Positions 9,801 through 20,328 of a DNA stretch of 64,000 bases are shown piece by piece. Numbering within the stretch: position 1 is the stretch's first letter; the number at the start of each line of letters is the position of its first letter. The translations under genes were made by a program, and so were the position numbers. This DNA comes from Ophiura sarsii (lineage: Eukaryota; Echinodermata; Ophiuroidea; Amphilepidida; Ophiuridae). The notes below the pieces were generated by a model. That model was not told the DNA's origin and searched no databases. It saw nothing but the letters and a program-made list of their open reading frames with translations. The stretch spans positions 37,834,656-37,898,655 of the forward strand of contig CM069445.1 of NCBI GenBank assembly GCA_035610835.1. Direction: 5' to 3'.

Positions 9801-12800
9801 CCGATCTTCCTCGCGCAGCTCTTTCGCTTCCAGTGCAATCCCTCCTATAGATCCAACGGCTCTCGCTGACTTGGAGAAACATTCCAAACGGGTAGCTGAC
9901 AGTTTAGACCTGATGATGGGGCATCTCACTAGCACATTGCATAATGTAGGTCTATGTACATGTCTCAAATGGAATATAGCATAAGGCAGCATTAATTATT
10001 TTTACTTTCGTTCTTTTGATTTTGATGTATTTTGTATACATTGTAGGTCAGTAACTAAACTGCTCACAAAAAGTTAGGAAACTTTTTTTAATCAAGTATA
10101 TTTTTATTATTTATTACCCTCTTTGTATCTGTTATATCAATGGAAAGCTGAAGTGTTCCTCTTTAAAATTATACCACATTTGCAATGTTTACATGTTGCT
10201 GAACTTGGCCACATGAATGAGAATGAGGCAAAGTCACAAATCAAATGTTCTCTCTAAACCAAAGATGAATTTCAATGAAAACTTCATTGTTGTACAAAAT
10301 CGGTCACACAAGTGAGGTAAATGCATCTTGCATGCACATATTTCGGCCAAGGACCCCACATTAAATTAGACGGAAAGGGCTGAATTTTTCAGTTGTTTAA
10401 AGTTCATAAGTTTGTAAAATTTGTACATGTATATATATTTACATAAGTTCCTTTTTTTCCGTACTATTAGCCAATCCACCAATTCAGTCAATTCGTCGTG
10501 ACCATTTGCTATGTACAGGGTGTCCCAAAAGTTTCAAAACCATTTAAAGGTACAAATGTAGATGACCCGATCACATTTTCATAACACAGATTTTTCTCAA
10601 ACATATAATGGAGATTTTCATATCATATGAAAGATCATATTTTTCTGATTAACATACTGAAATTTGACGGTCCAAATCAGTATGATTACGAAGAAATCGG
10701 TGAAATAACATCGAATTACCGCGAAAAGTGGTAACCACCAATATAGTTTGTGTACAACTCAATGGGCACATTTCACAGGATCTTGTGCGTCTAAATTAAG
10801 AACCATTAGAGTTATGCAACTCAAACTTTGGAATACGACTTTTTTGAGGATGACCTTTCATGTCAAATAGAAAACTTCAAGTTGAAAATCGGAACATCTA
10901 CCTTTAAAAGATTTGTATCTCTCTTAAAATAAGTCGCGGTACCAAATTGAAGACATGTTTGGAAAGAGAAAAATTATAAAATCATTTTGGTACCAAACAT
11001 GACTCTCTTCTGACGCCCCTTAATATGTAAAACACACGCTGAAAGGACTGGCCACATAACTTGCAATACCATAAAATTTGATTTGCCAAACGCACTGTAT
11101 GAAAAAGTCACTAATCAGATGCAGTGCTATGTTCCTCACATTCCATTCATGTGGTTTTTGTTCTTAAATGTTTTCACTCATTAAATATTGCACAACATTG
11201 ATAATATTCATAATAAGGATTATATATCAATCTGAAATTAAAAAAGAATCTTTGTAGAGAACTTTTCTCTTCCCTACCTCATTCCGTTTATCACATCTTT
11301 GACTTTATTCAGCTCATTAACTACGCTTTATTATGAAAATACAGTATTACAGTTCGGGATACTGCGAGGGGGGTCCTTAGTGGATATGAGGCTACAGGGA
11401 TGTGCCGCCAATAGGGTCCCATTTTTACCCTCTGGTGACTGGATGAACCCTTTTGAAAGCTATTTTTGGTAAATGTATGGGTCTAAAATCTTCCAAAAAA
11501 ATTGGTAAATGTTTGGGTCAATTTTCATTTAGCTGGCGGCACATTCCTACCAAAAAAAGATCCGAGTACGCCCCCCCCCCCCCCCCCCACCACCGGGAAC
11601 AGCAAACAGGAATACTTGCAATTTATGTGTTTTTTCAAGTCTGCAATTATAGACCAGCAGATTTATTTACAACAATAGTCAAGCTGATGATCTGACCATT
11701 TGATATTTACATATCATTCACATCGTATTTTGTCTAATATTTTACAGATGTCTGCCATTAGTGTTGGCCATATCCAGACTTACCGGGATGCAGTAGATAA
11801 GGCTGGACTAACAGTAGACCAAAGTGTAAAAGTAAGCGTAAGACATGTAGCTATATAGAGACCTGTACCCTGTACCATCTCAAATTGGGAACCGGAGGAG
11901 CAGTTGCGTAGCCAGGGGGGAAAAGATTGACCGGGAAAACCAGAAAGACAGCTGAAAATCGGGAAGGCAAAGGAAGGGAAAGAAATGGAGAAGAGAGACA
12001 AAGAGGGAAGGAAAGGGAAAAGGGAAAGGAAAGGGACAGAAAGGAGAAAGGAAGACAGGCAAATTAGTTGGAAAATTGCAGTTTTTCACGCCAGTATGGG
12101 GAAGCAATACCTCTATGCTACAAATTAGTTTAGCTTGTTTGTTTTCCTATCCCTACCAGAAAATCATCCCTTAATATCACTCCTAGGCTATAGTATAGGT
12201 GAAACAGTACACTGGTTGGGTGTATACGACAATAGCCCAATACTAGAACTAGGTCATGCTATTTATAGGTTTACATTGGGGAAAATATAGTAACCCCCCT
12301 TTCCCTTGTTTGGCCACTCATAGCTTTGAATATGATCAGCTGGACAATCAATTTATTAAAATTGAATAAGTGCTGTTTGGGTACCGTACTATAAATGCGT
12401 GTATTTTGTTTCATTTCAGGCTATGTATGCACTCATTGCCAAGTGTGAAGAGCTCAGCAGAACCATGGTGCCAGTACAAGATCTTGCCAAACAAATGTAT
12501 CCTTTTCACCTTTATCAAAACAAAGATTTAGGAGCCCAATTGGGCTACTTTTCTCAATTTGGCAATTTTGTGCCTGGTTGAAAGCAATATTGACTGGGCT
12601 ACATTTTACTACAAAATCTGTTGCTTTTACCATAAACAGGGCTACACTGTACTTTCTTGTGGGGATTGCTTTTCCCAAAAAAATGGGATTATTTGTTTGT
12701 TTGTTGATTGCTTTCACCTATGTTTTTTGTATACCATTAAATAAGCTAGTAAATTATCCTTGGCGTACAACGAACATGTGACTTATGCCGCTGCAGAAAT

Positions 12801-15056
12801 TGAGTTTCGTACACGGCGGGACAAGTGTTGCCAGTTCAAGTAAACGCAGCCTAGATGATAACTATTAAAATATCTATAAGGATAAATCTATAGGTCCAAC
12901 CTATAACTTACGAGTAACGTACCTTTAACGTATGTCAACGTATGTCTAACGTATGTTAGTGTATGTAAACGTATGTCTAACATACCACGAGCCTATCGGG
13001 AACTTATGTAGAACGTATAAAGCACACGTTGAGTACGCTTAGAAATTTATATTGAAATTGAAAATTAGAAAATGGCTCGACGTGTTCCAAATGTTCACAG
13101 CGTATCACAGCGTGCTCTTAATGTAAACGATGTATCCCCAACTTACCCCTAACTTATATCAGCGTACACCAACGTATACCAACATATTTTTCGATATTTC
13201 GCATACGTTGGCATACGTTCAGGCGATACGCCGTGGTGTGACAGGGCCTTTTAGCTTCATGTAAGAGAACCAGAGTAAGTCATGCATGGGTAAAGAATAC
13301 ATTGAGGGATTACATGAAAGCTTACATGAAGGATACAGTGACCAAAGTCTTAGGCAGGATTTGAAGGTGTGGGTGTGTAAATGTGTGTAAATTCAAAATA
13401 CTGGGTGTGTAAATTTAAGGATTTGTGTACAAAGTATAGACCAAGTGGACAAAAACTGGATGTGTAAAAACTGTGTATAAGTGGGTGTGTAAAACACTCC
13501 CTACACCGCTATATGTCTAAGCCCTTGGATGAACCCAAAGCTCTAAAATTGAGGTGCCATGGATGTGTCACTACACACTTGCTTGTCATTGCCAAGATCG
13601 AAGCTTCTAGTGTGCTAACCCCTCCCCCCCCCCACACCCATTTTAGGAGTCACATCGGACGTCTCATGAGCTTGCGGCGCACTGCCAAGATAGCGCCCCT
13701 GTTTCTTCAAGAGTCACATCGTGCGTATATATACGCCCATGCCCATTTAGCGATTCTAATTTTCTCTCCCATTTACTATAAGACTCCCTGGGTGTGCCTA
13801 TTCTTTATGGAAAAGCAACATTTCCTTCGATTCCAAGATTTTCATCCAAACACTAAAATTACCCTGGAAGGGGCTTTGTGATCTCAACATTATATCCCAG
13901 CCAGGATAACTGGATTACTGGAGAGGAGTGGATACATGATGTATACACCAACTCATATTTGTTATTCACATATGCACATCCTCACTAATAATATTCCTTG
14001 TCGTCTGTTAGCATTAGAAAAAATGTTGGTCCCTAGGCCTCCCTTGCAATGCCATTAATTATGAGGCATTTTGTCACGCATGTCAATGGTAGGCCTTTGT
14101 GATCGTTATCACTATCAGTATTATAAAAATCATTTACAGTGAATATGTGATGTATCACATCAACGGTACATTTTGGGATTTTGACAAAATCAGACAGAAT
14201 ATTACAAAAAGCTTTACATTGATACCTTGCTTTTGAAAATTGATGGAGTACTTACGAAAATAGGAGGACAAGAATATGTGTTTTTATTTTTATTTTATCT
14301 ATAGTTTACAAGCTATTTCGTACTGTATCTAAAAGTGGACAAGATGCCCCTTTTGACGTGATGCCTTACATTCAGTCAATAAAATAAGTAACTGACCAGG
14401 TATTAAATATGCTTTTAACTGCAAAACTATAGCTCCTATGTAAATATATTAAATTATAAAGTTGCAAAGAAATTTCTTCTCTTTAGTTTGGGACATGTCC
14501 ACGAAGATCGGTTAATAATTAAGAACGCTACATTGAAAAGGATAGAACAAAGTGCAGCTTACATTATCACACTTAAGGTTTTGAACATGCAGGGCAGTGT
14601 GACATGTAACGTGTATGGGCTGCATTGATCAATTAAAGCATACCCAATCACCATCTTACTATCGACCCATTAGTTGTCGGTACCAGTTAATCAATAATCT
14701 GCCTGTTGCTAGTCCAAGGCTGCGTGTAGACGAACAAAATGTTAAAATTAAAAAAACGGACTTTGTTTTAGTTTTGACTGAGTTACATTCATTCAATTTT
14801 CATGTGTAATACCTCAAATTACAGAGAAGAAATTTCCTTACAACTTTATAATTTAATGTTTTTACATAGGAGCTATAGTTTTGGAAATTACCTGGTCAGT
14901 TACTTATTTTGAGGACTGTATGGGTCTGGGAGGGAGTCATTGAGTACCTCACAATCAATTCAATAAATGTTGATTCATTCCTTGACAGATCTCCCCCTCC
15001 AATACAGCAAAGCCATCAAGAAGCAACTCGATGATTTTGAAGCCGTGTGTAAATGA
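6050..15056 (+). CDS. BORCS6: BLOC-1-related complex subunit 6 (lyspersin), five coding exons
   Basis: Exons 6050-6875, 9776-9945, 11748-11831, 12420-12496 and 15008-15056 join in frame to 401 residues. BORCS6 is a subunit of BORC, which sits on the lysosome surface and promotes ARL8 recruitment and outward, kinesin-driven movement of lysosomes. Residues 1-275 are a low-complexity Ser/Thr/Gly-rich arm with a more ordered stretch at 250-272 (MVSYVADDLLEKIRKS). Residues 298-401 are the conserved helical domain: PTALADLEKHSKRVADSLDL, then SVGHIQTYRDAVDKAG, then YALIAKCEELSR and PVQDLAKQ, ending IKKQLDDFEAVCK. The human protein, as I recall it, is of similar size, with the same C-terminal order. 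The start has A at -3 and G at +4. An ATTAAA at 15948-15953 is a weak poly(A) candidate. The neighbouring L1-like gene converges on it. Confidence 0.9.
7823..8177. mobile_element. MITE of 355 bp with GCAGGGCCGTCAGA ends, 3-bp flanking duplication
   Basis: Perfect 14-bp inverted termini GCAGGGCCGTCAGA and TCTGACGGCCCTGC are flanked on both sides by AAC. Next to the ends are inverted GGGGGTGCGTT-type blocks and a C run. Inside, at about 7885, is AGTGGCGTAGCTAGGG, which resembles the end of another MITE family (compare 17519-17686) and suggests nesting. It lies in BORCS6 intron 1. Confidence 0.78.
8564..8945. repeat. CpG-rich repeat-like block with a 10-bp-stem hairpin
   Basis: The composition is clearly more CpG-rich than the flanks. 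GAGGTTGAGC at 8575-8584 pairs perfectly with GCTCAACCTC at 8602-8611. A motif of the type GTGGTTATGGCGCAGCG is repeated near 8750 and 8780. GCCCACGT occurs near both ends in direct orientation. Probably an old mobile element; true ends not defined. Confidence 0.45.
9776..9945 (+). CDS. BORCS6: BORCS6 coding exon 2 (residues 276-332)
   Basis: Acceptor TGTACAG|GTACC and donor CATAAT|GTAGGT. It enters in phase 1, completing a glycine codon, and leaves in phase 0. It encodes a Ser-rich linker and then the first helix of the conserved domain (PTALADLEKH through LTSTLHN). Confidence 0.88.
9946..11747 (+). other. BORCS6 intron 2
   Basis: A U2-type intron of about 1.8 kb. It contains two mariner-style single ends without visible partners, CTCACAAAAAGTTAGGAAAC near 10063 and ACAGGGTGTCCCAAAAGTT near 10515, and one copy of the GTGCCGCCA repeat family with a C run near 11.57 kb. 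Confidence 0.8.
11372..11590 (+). mobile_element. GTGCCGCCA-family element, copy 1
   Basis: AGGGATGTGCCGCCA near the left end pairs with TGGCGGCACATTCCT near the right end. Between them is ATGGGTCTAAAATC, shared with the copies at 44.4 and 53 kb. The right end runs into a C tract. Non-coding, in BORCS6 intron 2. Confidence 0.7.
11748..11831 (+). CDS. BORCS6: BORCS6 coding exon 3 (residues 333-360)
   Basis: Acceptor TTTTACAG|ATGTCT and donor GTAAAA|GTAAGC; a phase 0 exon of 84 nt. It encodes SAISVGHIQTYRDAVDKAGL, the most conserved block of the family. Confidence 0.92.
11954..12058 (+). repeat. Polypurine tract in BORCS6 intron 3
   Basis: About 105 nt of almost pure G/A on the coding strand, built from GGGAAAGG-like units, starting about 120 nt after exon 3 inside a 588-nt intron. 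Such tracts can form triplexes or bind splicing regulators; no function is shown here. Confidence 0.75.
12420..12496 (+). CDS. BORCS6: BORCS6 coding exon 4 (residues 361-385), followed by a U12 donor
   Basis: Acceptor TTTCATTTCAG|GCTATG. It encodes YALIAKCEELSRTMVPVQDL and ends AAA CAA AT| in phase 2. Reading through instead gives a tail that bears no relation to the family and stops in the intron. Confidence 0.9.
12885..13245. repeat. Cluster of AACGTATGT-type short repeats
   Basis: The motif ACGTATG or ACGTA recurs about ten times, densely at 12915-12990 (ACGTATGTC units) and again, partly inverted, at 13160-13225 (CAACGTATACCAAC, CATACGTTGGC). It looks like an internal-repeat mobile element, but no clean termini are seen. 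Confidence 0.5.
14379..14912. mobile_element. Foldback element with about 105-bp inverted arms
   Basis: Left 14379-14492 and right 14812-14912 pair through blocks AATAAGTAACTGACCAGGTA, AAAACTATAGCTCCTATGTA and ATTAAATTATAAAGTTG, and through GAAATTTCTTCTC. The centre is non-coding. It ends only about 65 nt before the U12 branch site of BORCS6. It shares CTGACCAGGT and AAATTTCTTCTC with the element at 20329-20812. Confidence 0.82.
15008..15056 (+). CDS. BORCS6: BORCS6 coding exon 5 (residues 386-401) and stop
   Basis: The C after AATACAG completes an isoleucine codon begun in exon 4. The exon then encodes KAIKKQLDDFEAVCK and TGA at 15054-15056. This matches the family's C-terminal pattern (basic helix, then LE..CK end). 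It is too short for an ordinary ORF scan but is strongly supported by phase, splice signals and family fit. Confidence 0.88.
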
Positions 15057-15654
15057 TCGTGGCACAAGGTCGTATCTCACATTCAGTTTACCCACAGCAT
15101 ACATTCTTTGACCATTCTGTTGATTATATGCACTGTTCACAACAATTTCACAAGAAAAAAATGAAATTTACAACAATGAAAGTACGAAAAACTTGCAATC
15201 TTTCATTTTTTACTTAGTGTAAGATTTAGCTCTTTAAAAAATGGCAAGAAAGTTGTGTCAAGATAACGCCTTGTGGGTCCACTATAGAAAGTATACTGTA
15301 AAGGGCACATATGCGAGATACGATTCACCTTTTTTGCTGAAAAGTGTCAGGAAGTGATCAGAGAGATGGGGGACAACTATACTATAGACCACTGGACCAG
15401 CTGTTCATGTAACAACATTTGAAAAGGACTACTGATGTTTTGGCAACATCAAACATCCATGGAGAGATGATGACCCAGGGGGAGGTACTCATATTATTTG
15501 ATGATGGGGTGTGCCGCTGGAGGTTGGAATCTGTGACCTAAAAAAAGCTGAATTTACCATTTTCTTCGCAGTTTTTGCGATTTGGCATCCATTTTTCAGC
15601 AATGTATCAACTGTTCGCCGTTCAGATTTTATTTTAATAAGAGTTTTTACACCA

Positions 15655-15825
15655 AGTCGATGATCGATCTTTTATGATGACAATTGATCTTTGAACAATC
15701 GATGATCACATCGTGGAGTCTTAATTCAGCCGTTTCAAAAACCTTTGTTGGCGATCGATCATCAAAGAGGCTATTATTGAGCCTAAAAAAGGGACGATTG
15801 ATCATACAAAGATCGATCATCAGCT
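15655..15825. repeat. Imperfect inverted repeat rich in GATCGATCAT
   Basis: TGATGATCGATCTTTTATGA at 15658 pairs with the region ATACAAAGATCGATCATCA at about 15804-15822. Further GATCGATCATC copies lie between. Just downstream of the BORCS6 stop, possibly within its 3' UTR. Confidence 0.5.
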
Positions 15826-16225
15826 TGTTGTGAGAAGACATGCGAGGTATGGCCGATGGCTGCTAGGAAAAGAGGCACTCAAGTATGATGGTCTTATGCA
15901 AGATATCTGACTATATTTCATGAATTTGGTTTAAAATTACATTTCAAATTAAAACGTCTTATGGTGCAATAAGTGGTACAAATGAATATGTAAGCTCAAT
16001 ACATTACTAGTAACATTGCATAACTTATTTAAATGTACATTTGCTTATTTAACCCCGAGATTTACATTAAGTCTTCTGGAATATATGATTGCTATAATGA
16101 GCACTATATAATCAACAACGTACAGGCCCAATTGATTGGGGGGGGGAGCTTGTTTGGTACACAATTCCTTTGAAGAGCATATTGCAGATATTTGTACTTA
16201 TCTCTGTAACATAGTTCACTTACCA

Positions 16226-16471
16226 CTATAGTTCAATCAGTTCTAAATTGGTGAGAAATATATTGTTTATTGTCTCTCCGTGTGCGCGCATAAGTAATCC
16301 AAGCGGACAGGCATGCTTTTGAACATACGTGTGCGATTTTGGTCAAATGCACACGTCATGTCACACATTTGGTTCACAGAGCGCTTGTTGAGTTCATGTG
16401 CGCCTGCAGCCTGCTGTATTCATTCGCTGCTGTAAGATGGTTTCGCCAATTTGGAACTGATCAAACCATAG
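16226..16471. mobile_element. CTATAGTTTGATCAG MITE, copy A
   Basis: Terminal inverted repeats of about 30 bp: the left end CTATAGTTCAATCAGTTC, and the right end read in reverse CTATGGTTTGATCAGTTC, both running on to AAATTGG. The interior is rich in CpG and GTGCGC motifs. Total 246 bp, same family as 28903-29136 and 56618-56820. Confidence 0.82.
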
Positions 16472-16934
16472 CAACACCTATCTAATGAAACAATTGAAAA
16501 AGTTGTTTTTCACTTGATGGCAATGTCACCATGAAAGTCTTTCTTTAATAGGTAGCCTACATTTTAAATGTGAAACTTTTAAACCAATCTACGAGGGTTG
16601 TTTACTGCCCAAAGCAGAAGATGAGGTGTATAGTTTTGACTGACAATATGTGCAGTTTTAGTTGTTGATTGATCACATATAAAGTTTGAATGAAGTTATT
16701 ATCTAATTCTCCCAAGTTTTAAGTTACAGATAGTTCAGTCTTGAAAGTCAATGGTTTCTCAAAAGTAAACATATCAAGAAAATTAAACAAACTGAAAATC
16801 ATCAATCGACCATTTCCGTGTTGGGGCTGGGAGCTGGATTCATCCAACCATAAACTATGTGTTTACACTGCTTTTTTCTTCTTTTCATCTGTGGTTAGAG
16901 ATCAAAATCTCATCCATGGTCAAAAAAGCTAGTC

Positions 16935-16973
16935 TGTCAAGAAGGACTCGCTGGCGAGTGTCCTCCTTGACGG
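16935..16973. other. Strong short hairpin
   Basis: TGTCAAGAAGGACTCGC and GCGAGTGTCCTCCTTGAC pair through a two-base loop with small bulges, giving a stem of about 16 bp. The origin is unknown: it could be the remnant of a tiny foldback element. Confidence 0.5.
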
Positions 16974-17518
16974 ATAAAGAAGAAAAGAAAATAACTTTCT
17001 TTGTTATCATTCAACATGTAATACGGCCGTATATTTGATGTGAGCAAGCAAAATGAGTCAGAAGTTTTGAATATTGATATGAGATATTACCAAACAAAGG
17101 ACAGAAATTCCTTTGTTTTTCCATTGTTTTGAAAACCCTTCAATAGCACATATCTTTGGAATTAAGTGTCAATTTGTAATGGGGTTTTCTGCAAAATGTA
17201 ACTTTGCAAATAACCTATACATTACAATTACCACCAAGTAAAGGACTTGACCCAATTTGCTTTATTGCATGACATGCTCCGTTATATTTCATCTTCATTT
17301 ACCACCTGCATATTAAACAATTACCAAATGTACCAATATCCCTTTTGTTGATCCATGAACCTAGTGGACAAACTTGGTTGTGATTTGCTTGTACATGTAA
17401 TTGTAATGACATTGGGAAAAACAAAGTCATATGTTGTATCACAGTTGTGGCTTAGTTGCACATAAAAAGTGTTGACAATATATTTGTTGATGTTGTCGAT
17501 ATAATACCAATGTTATAA

Positions 17519-17686
17519 TCAGCGGCGTAACTAGGGGCTTTTTGGGGGAGGGGGAACAGGCCTGTGAGGGGGGTGGGGGGGGGGGGGCATAACCAACTAT
17601 GTTTTGTTAGTATACATAGAATTGGTCATTTCATTTGGGGGCATCATGGGGAATGCCCCCCCCCCCCCCCCTAGTTATGCCACTGG
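17519..17686. mobile_element. MITE with CAGYGGCGTAACTAGGG ends
   Basis: Left CAGCGGCGTAACTAGGG and right, reversed, CCAGTGGCATAACTAGG. The interior is dominated by G and C runs. About 168 bp. The termini belong to the widespread AGTGGCGTAGCTAGGG-type MITEs, also seen internally at 7885. Confidence 0.75.
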
Positions 17687-19694
17687 TTAAAATGATGTTG
17701 TCAATGCTACTGATAAAAAAAAAACTTGTAAAAACATTTGTTGCTAACATTTGATGATGTTGTAAAAGCTTCTATATATGCAACTACAATAGGAAACTAA
17801 CCAAACGGTTTTACTCTCTGGAAACTTTTGCATCAACAAGTAATTGAATGACGTTGAATTCATTAGGCTTAAAATTGTATTATTTCCACAGATAAGTTCC
17901 TTTTCAATAGTGATTAGTTTCCACATTAAATTTTGATATGTTTTTCTTTTTCATCTATTGAAGATACCCAAGTAATAGTATTAATTTTAGAATGTATTTG
18001 GTGCTTATATTGTATTGTACTTTTTGTCCATAATTTGGCAGTTATATATGCATATTTTTTTGTATTACTATTGTTATATCAGCTATTTATTATGCTCAGG
18101 ATTTTGATTGGCCCCTTTTTTCTGATTTATGCAAGTAGTGGAGATTTTTATATCGTTCAAATAATATTAAAGGGAATGTGTATGCCTTATTTCCTCCCCA
18201 ATTTCAGTGGAGGAAGGGGGAGGGAGTTGTTAAAGACATATGTCATTTAACGACCCCCTTTTTTTACCCCCTCCTGCAAAGTTTTACAACTCCTATTACT
18301 ATCTCCACTCTTGAGAACCAGGATAAACCCCCACCCCCTAATTAGTGCCCTCCCAAGCTACATGTATACTCTATTCTATCTAAAATACCAAGGTAATATC
18401 AGAACATGTTTCAGTAAATGGAGGTCATTCATCAAGCGTGTGACTTTGATGCCCTAGTGTATGTATGTGTACTGCCCCCGATTAAAGACAGATCCTGAGA
18501 ATCAATGCATAATCAGTTGGGACTATTTTAGTGTGAATCGCAATGCCATGGACCGTTTCGGAAAGCATGCATGCATGCGCCAAAATATATTTCAAGTGAA
18601 TCGGCCAGCAATGTATTATGTGTTGAACATCACAAACACTTAGGGTCATATTCTCGTACTAAATGTGATTTTAGCTTAAAACCTTGACTAACTAAACTTG
18701 TGTCTAAATTGTATGTGAGTTTATATCTTTTTAACGATGTGTTTAACGAAACCCGGTTTTAAACTCTGCGAATCTGGTCCACAGAGTGGTTGTGCGTTCT
18801 CTCAATCTAGTGGATTCAGCGTCTTTGAAGCCTTTGTGTGTGGAAGCACGTCAGTAAAGGCTGTCTTATCGCTGGAATATGTTCTGACATCACTACATAG
18901 AGGTAGAGGGAAGGATTTTAAATTAAAAGCATGCATCAAAATAATTTGTGTCTTAAACTCCAATTGTAAAGCATAAGGCAAAAAATATGTTCTATGGGCC
19001 CTGCCTGACTCCTTTTTTATCTTTTTTAATTAAAAAAATTAACATTTTTTGATATTTTTGAAATTGATTTTTTTTTGAAATTGTTGAAAAGTCACCAAGA
19101 TGTTCACAAAATTTGTGGGGAAAACAAACAAACAAAACACGCCCGACCGACCAACCCTTTCCTAACTGAGAGGTTCGTTTGACCGTAGAACAGGCTTTTT
19201 TGTTTTGCTTTTAAAGCATGAAATGATGCAAATGCACTTATATAATATTGAACCACCTTTCTGCTTCAAATATCGAAACAAATTCTCAATGTATATGATG
19301 AGCACTGGTATTTTAATAATTCTAATAATTATGTATCAGAGTATTTAAATGCATTCCATATTTATATGTAATACAAGCATAAGTATCAATTTTTGTATGC
19401 AACTTGTAACACAGAACCACAAAATACTTCAAACCTCTAACTCCAACCCTTTCAGGTCAGAGCAGAGAATATTTACAAGAAAGGAGATCTATCACCAGTC
19501 CCAACACTTTCGTCTTTGTGGGGGTGGGGGATGATTGAAGGACTCAAAAGTGCAAATAATGGCTGTACAGAACAAAAAGGTTCAAACTAGCCCAAATCAG
19601 GGGCCTATCCCTCCATTCTCCAGGATTGGCAAGAAGTGCTAGACTTCCTTTTTTATACCTCTCTGGTTAATGTAGTTATATGGTTAGGTGCCTG

Positions 19695-20077
19695 CCCGGG
19701 AGGGCCAGTCAAACATAATGTTGTACACATGCGTGACCAAAAAAACGCGTAAAAAGGGGTGTTTTTTCAGTGTTGGACGCGTCACGCGCGTGACGCGTTA
19801 AGGGTATCAAAAACGCTGATTTTCGAGAAAAAGGGTGGCTTAAAATCCCGGCTTAAAATACAGGTCGAACTTGTTTAGGGTAACTTATTGTTTAGGGGTC
19901 ATATTCTGGCAAGAACTTGTTTAGGGGTCAAAATTTGCAAGGAAAGCGCGCTAAAAACTTGTTTAGGGGGTAATTTTGCTTGCCGGGTAAAACTTGTTTA
20001 GGGGGTGTCTGGAAAAAATTTGGTCACGCATGTGTACCACCATTATGTTTGACTGCCCCCCCCCCCCCCCCCCCGGG
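19695..20077. mobile_element. hAT-like non-autonomous element with 8-bp target duplication
   Basis: Direct copies of GGTGCCTG at 19687-19694 and 20078-20085 flank a 383-bp element whose ends pair as CCCGGG, then CAGTCAAACATAATG and ACACATGCGTGACCAAA. Between the ends are five copies of a CTTGTTTAGGGG-type motif and a palindromic CGCGTCACGCGCGTGACGCG near 19780. The right arm contains a long C run. The 8-bp duplication points to the hAT superfamily. Confidence 0.85.
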
Positions 20078-20328
20078 GGTGCCTGTCCTAGTAAACAGGA
20101 GATGTGGGGTAAGTTCTCACCGGTGAATCCCTGCTTTTTTTCTAGTTGAGACTTTCAGTGGAGTGCTTGTTATGTGTTTATTTTCCCCTTTCAGTTGTGA
20201 TGAATTTCTATGTACTGTACTTGCATTTGTTGCGCTCGTCAATCTCTATACCTTTGGGTTTCCTGACTGTGGTTCTCTACACTGTTTCAGTTGAGACTGT
20301 ACACCTAACACAAAAAGTCCCTGACCAG

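Larger units (their letters stand above)
12497..15007 (+). other. BORCS6 intron 4: minor-spliceosome (U12-type) GT-AG intron
   Basis: The intron begins GTATCCTTT, the full U12 5' splice consensus. It carries TTCCTTGAC at 14978-14986, matching the U12 branch consensus TTCCTTRAC, 22 nt (from the branch A) before the acceptor AATACAG|. The join is in frame and restores the conserved C-terminus. At 2.5 kb it is long; it holds a block of ACGTATG repeats and a foldback element. Confidence 0.88.

Noticed and set aside
12399..12581. Open frame running from BORCS6 exon 4 into the following intron
   Set aside because: The tail after residue 385 is unrelated to the family, and a U12 donor plus in-frame exon 5 explain the end better.
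17933..18250. 105-residue hydrophobic frame
   Set aside because: Ile/Leu/Phe-rich in AT-rich sequence, no recognisable domain, no splice or promoter context.
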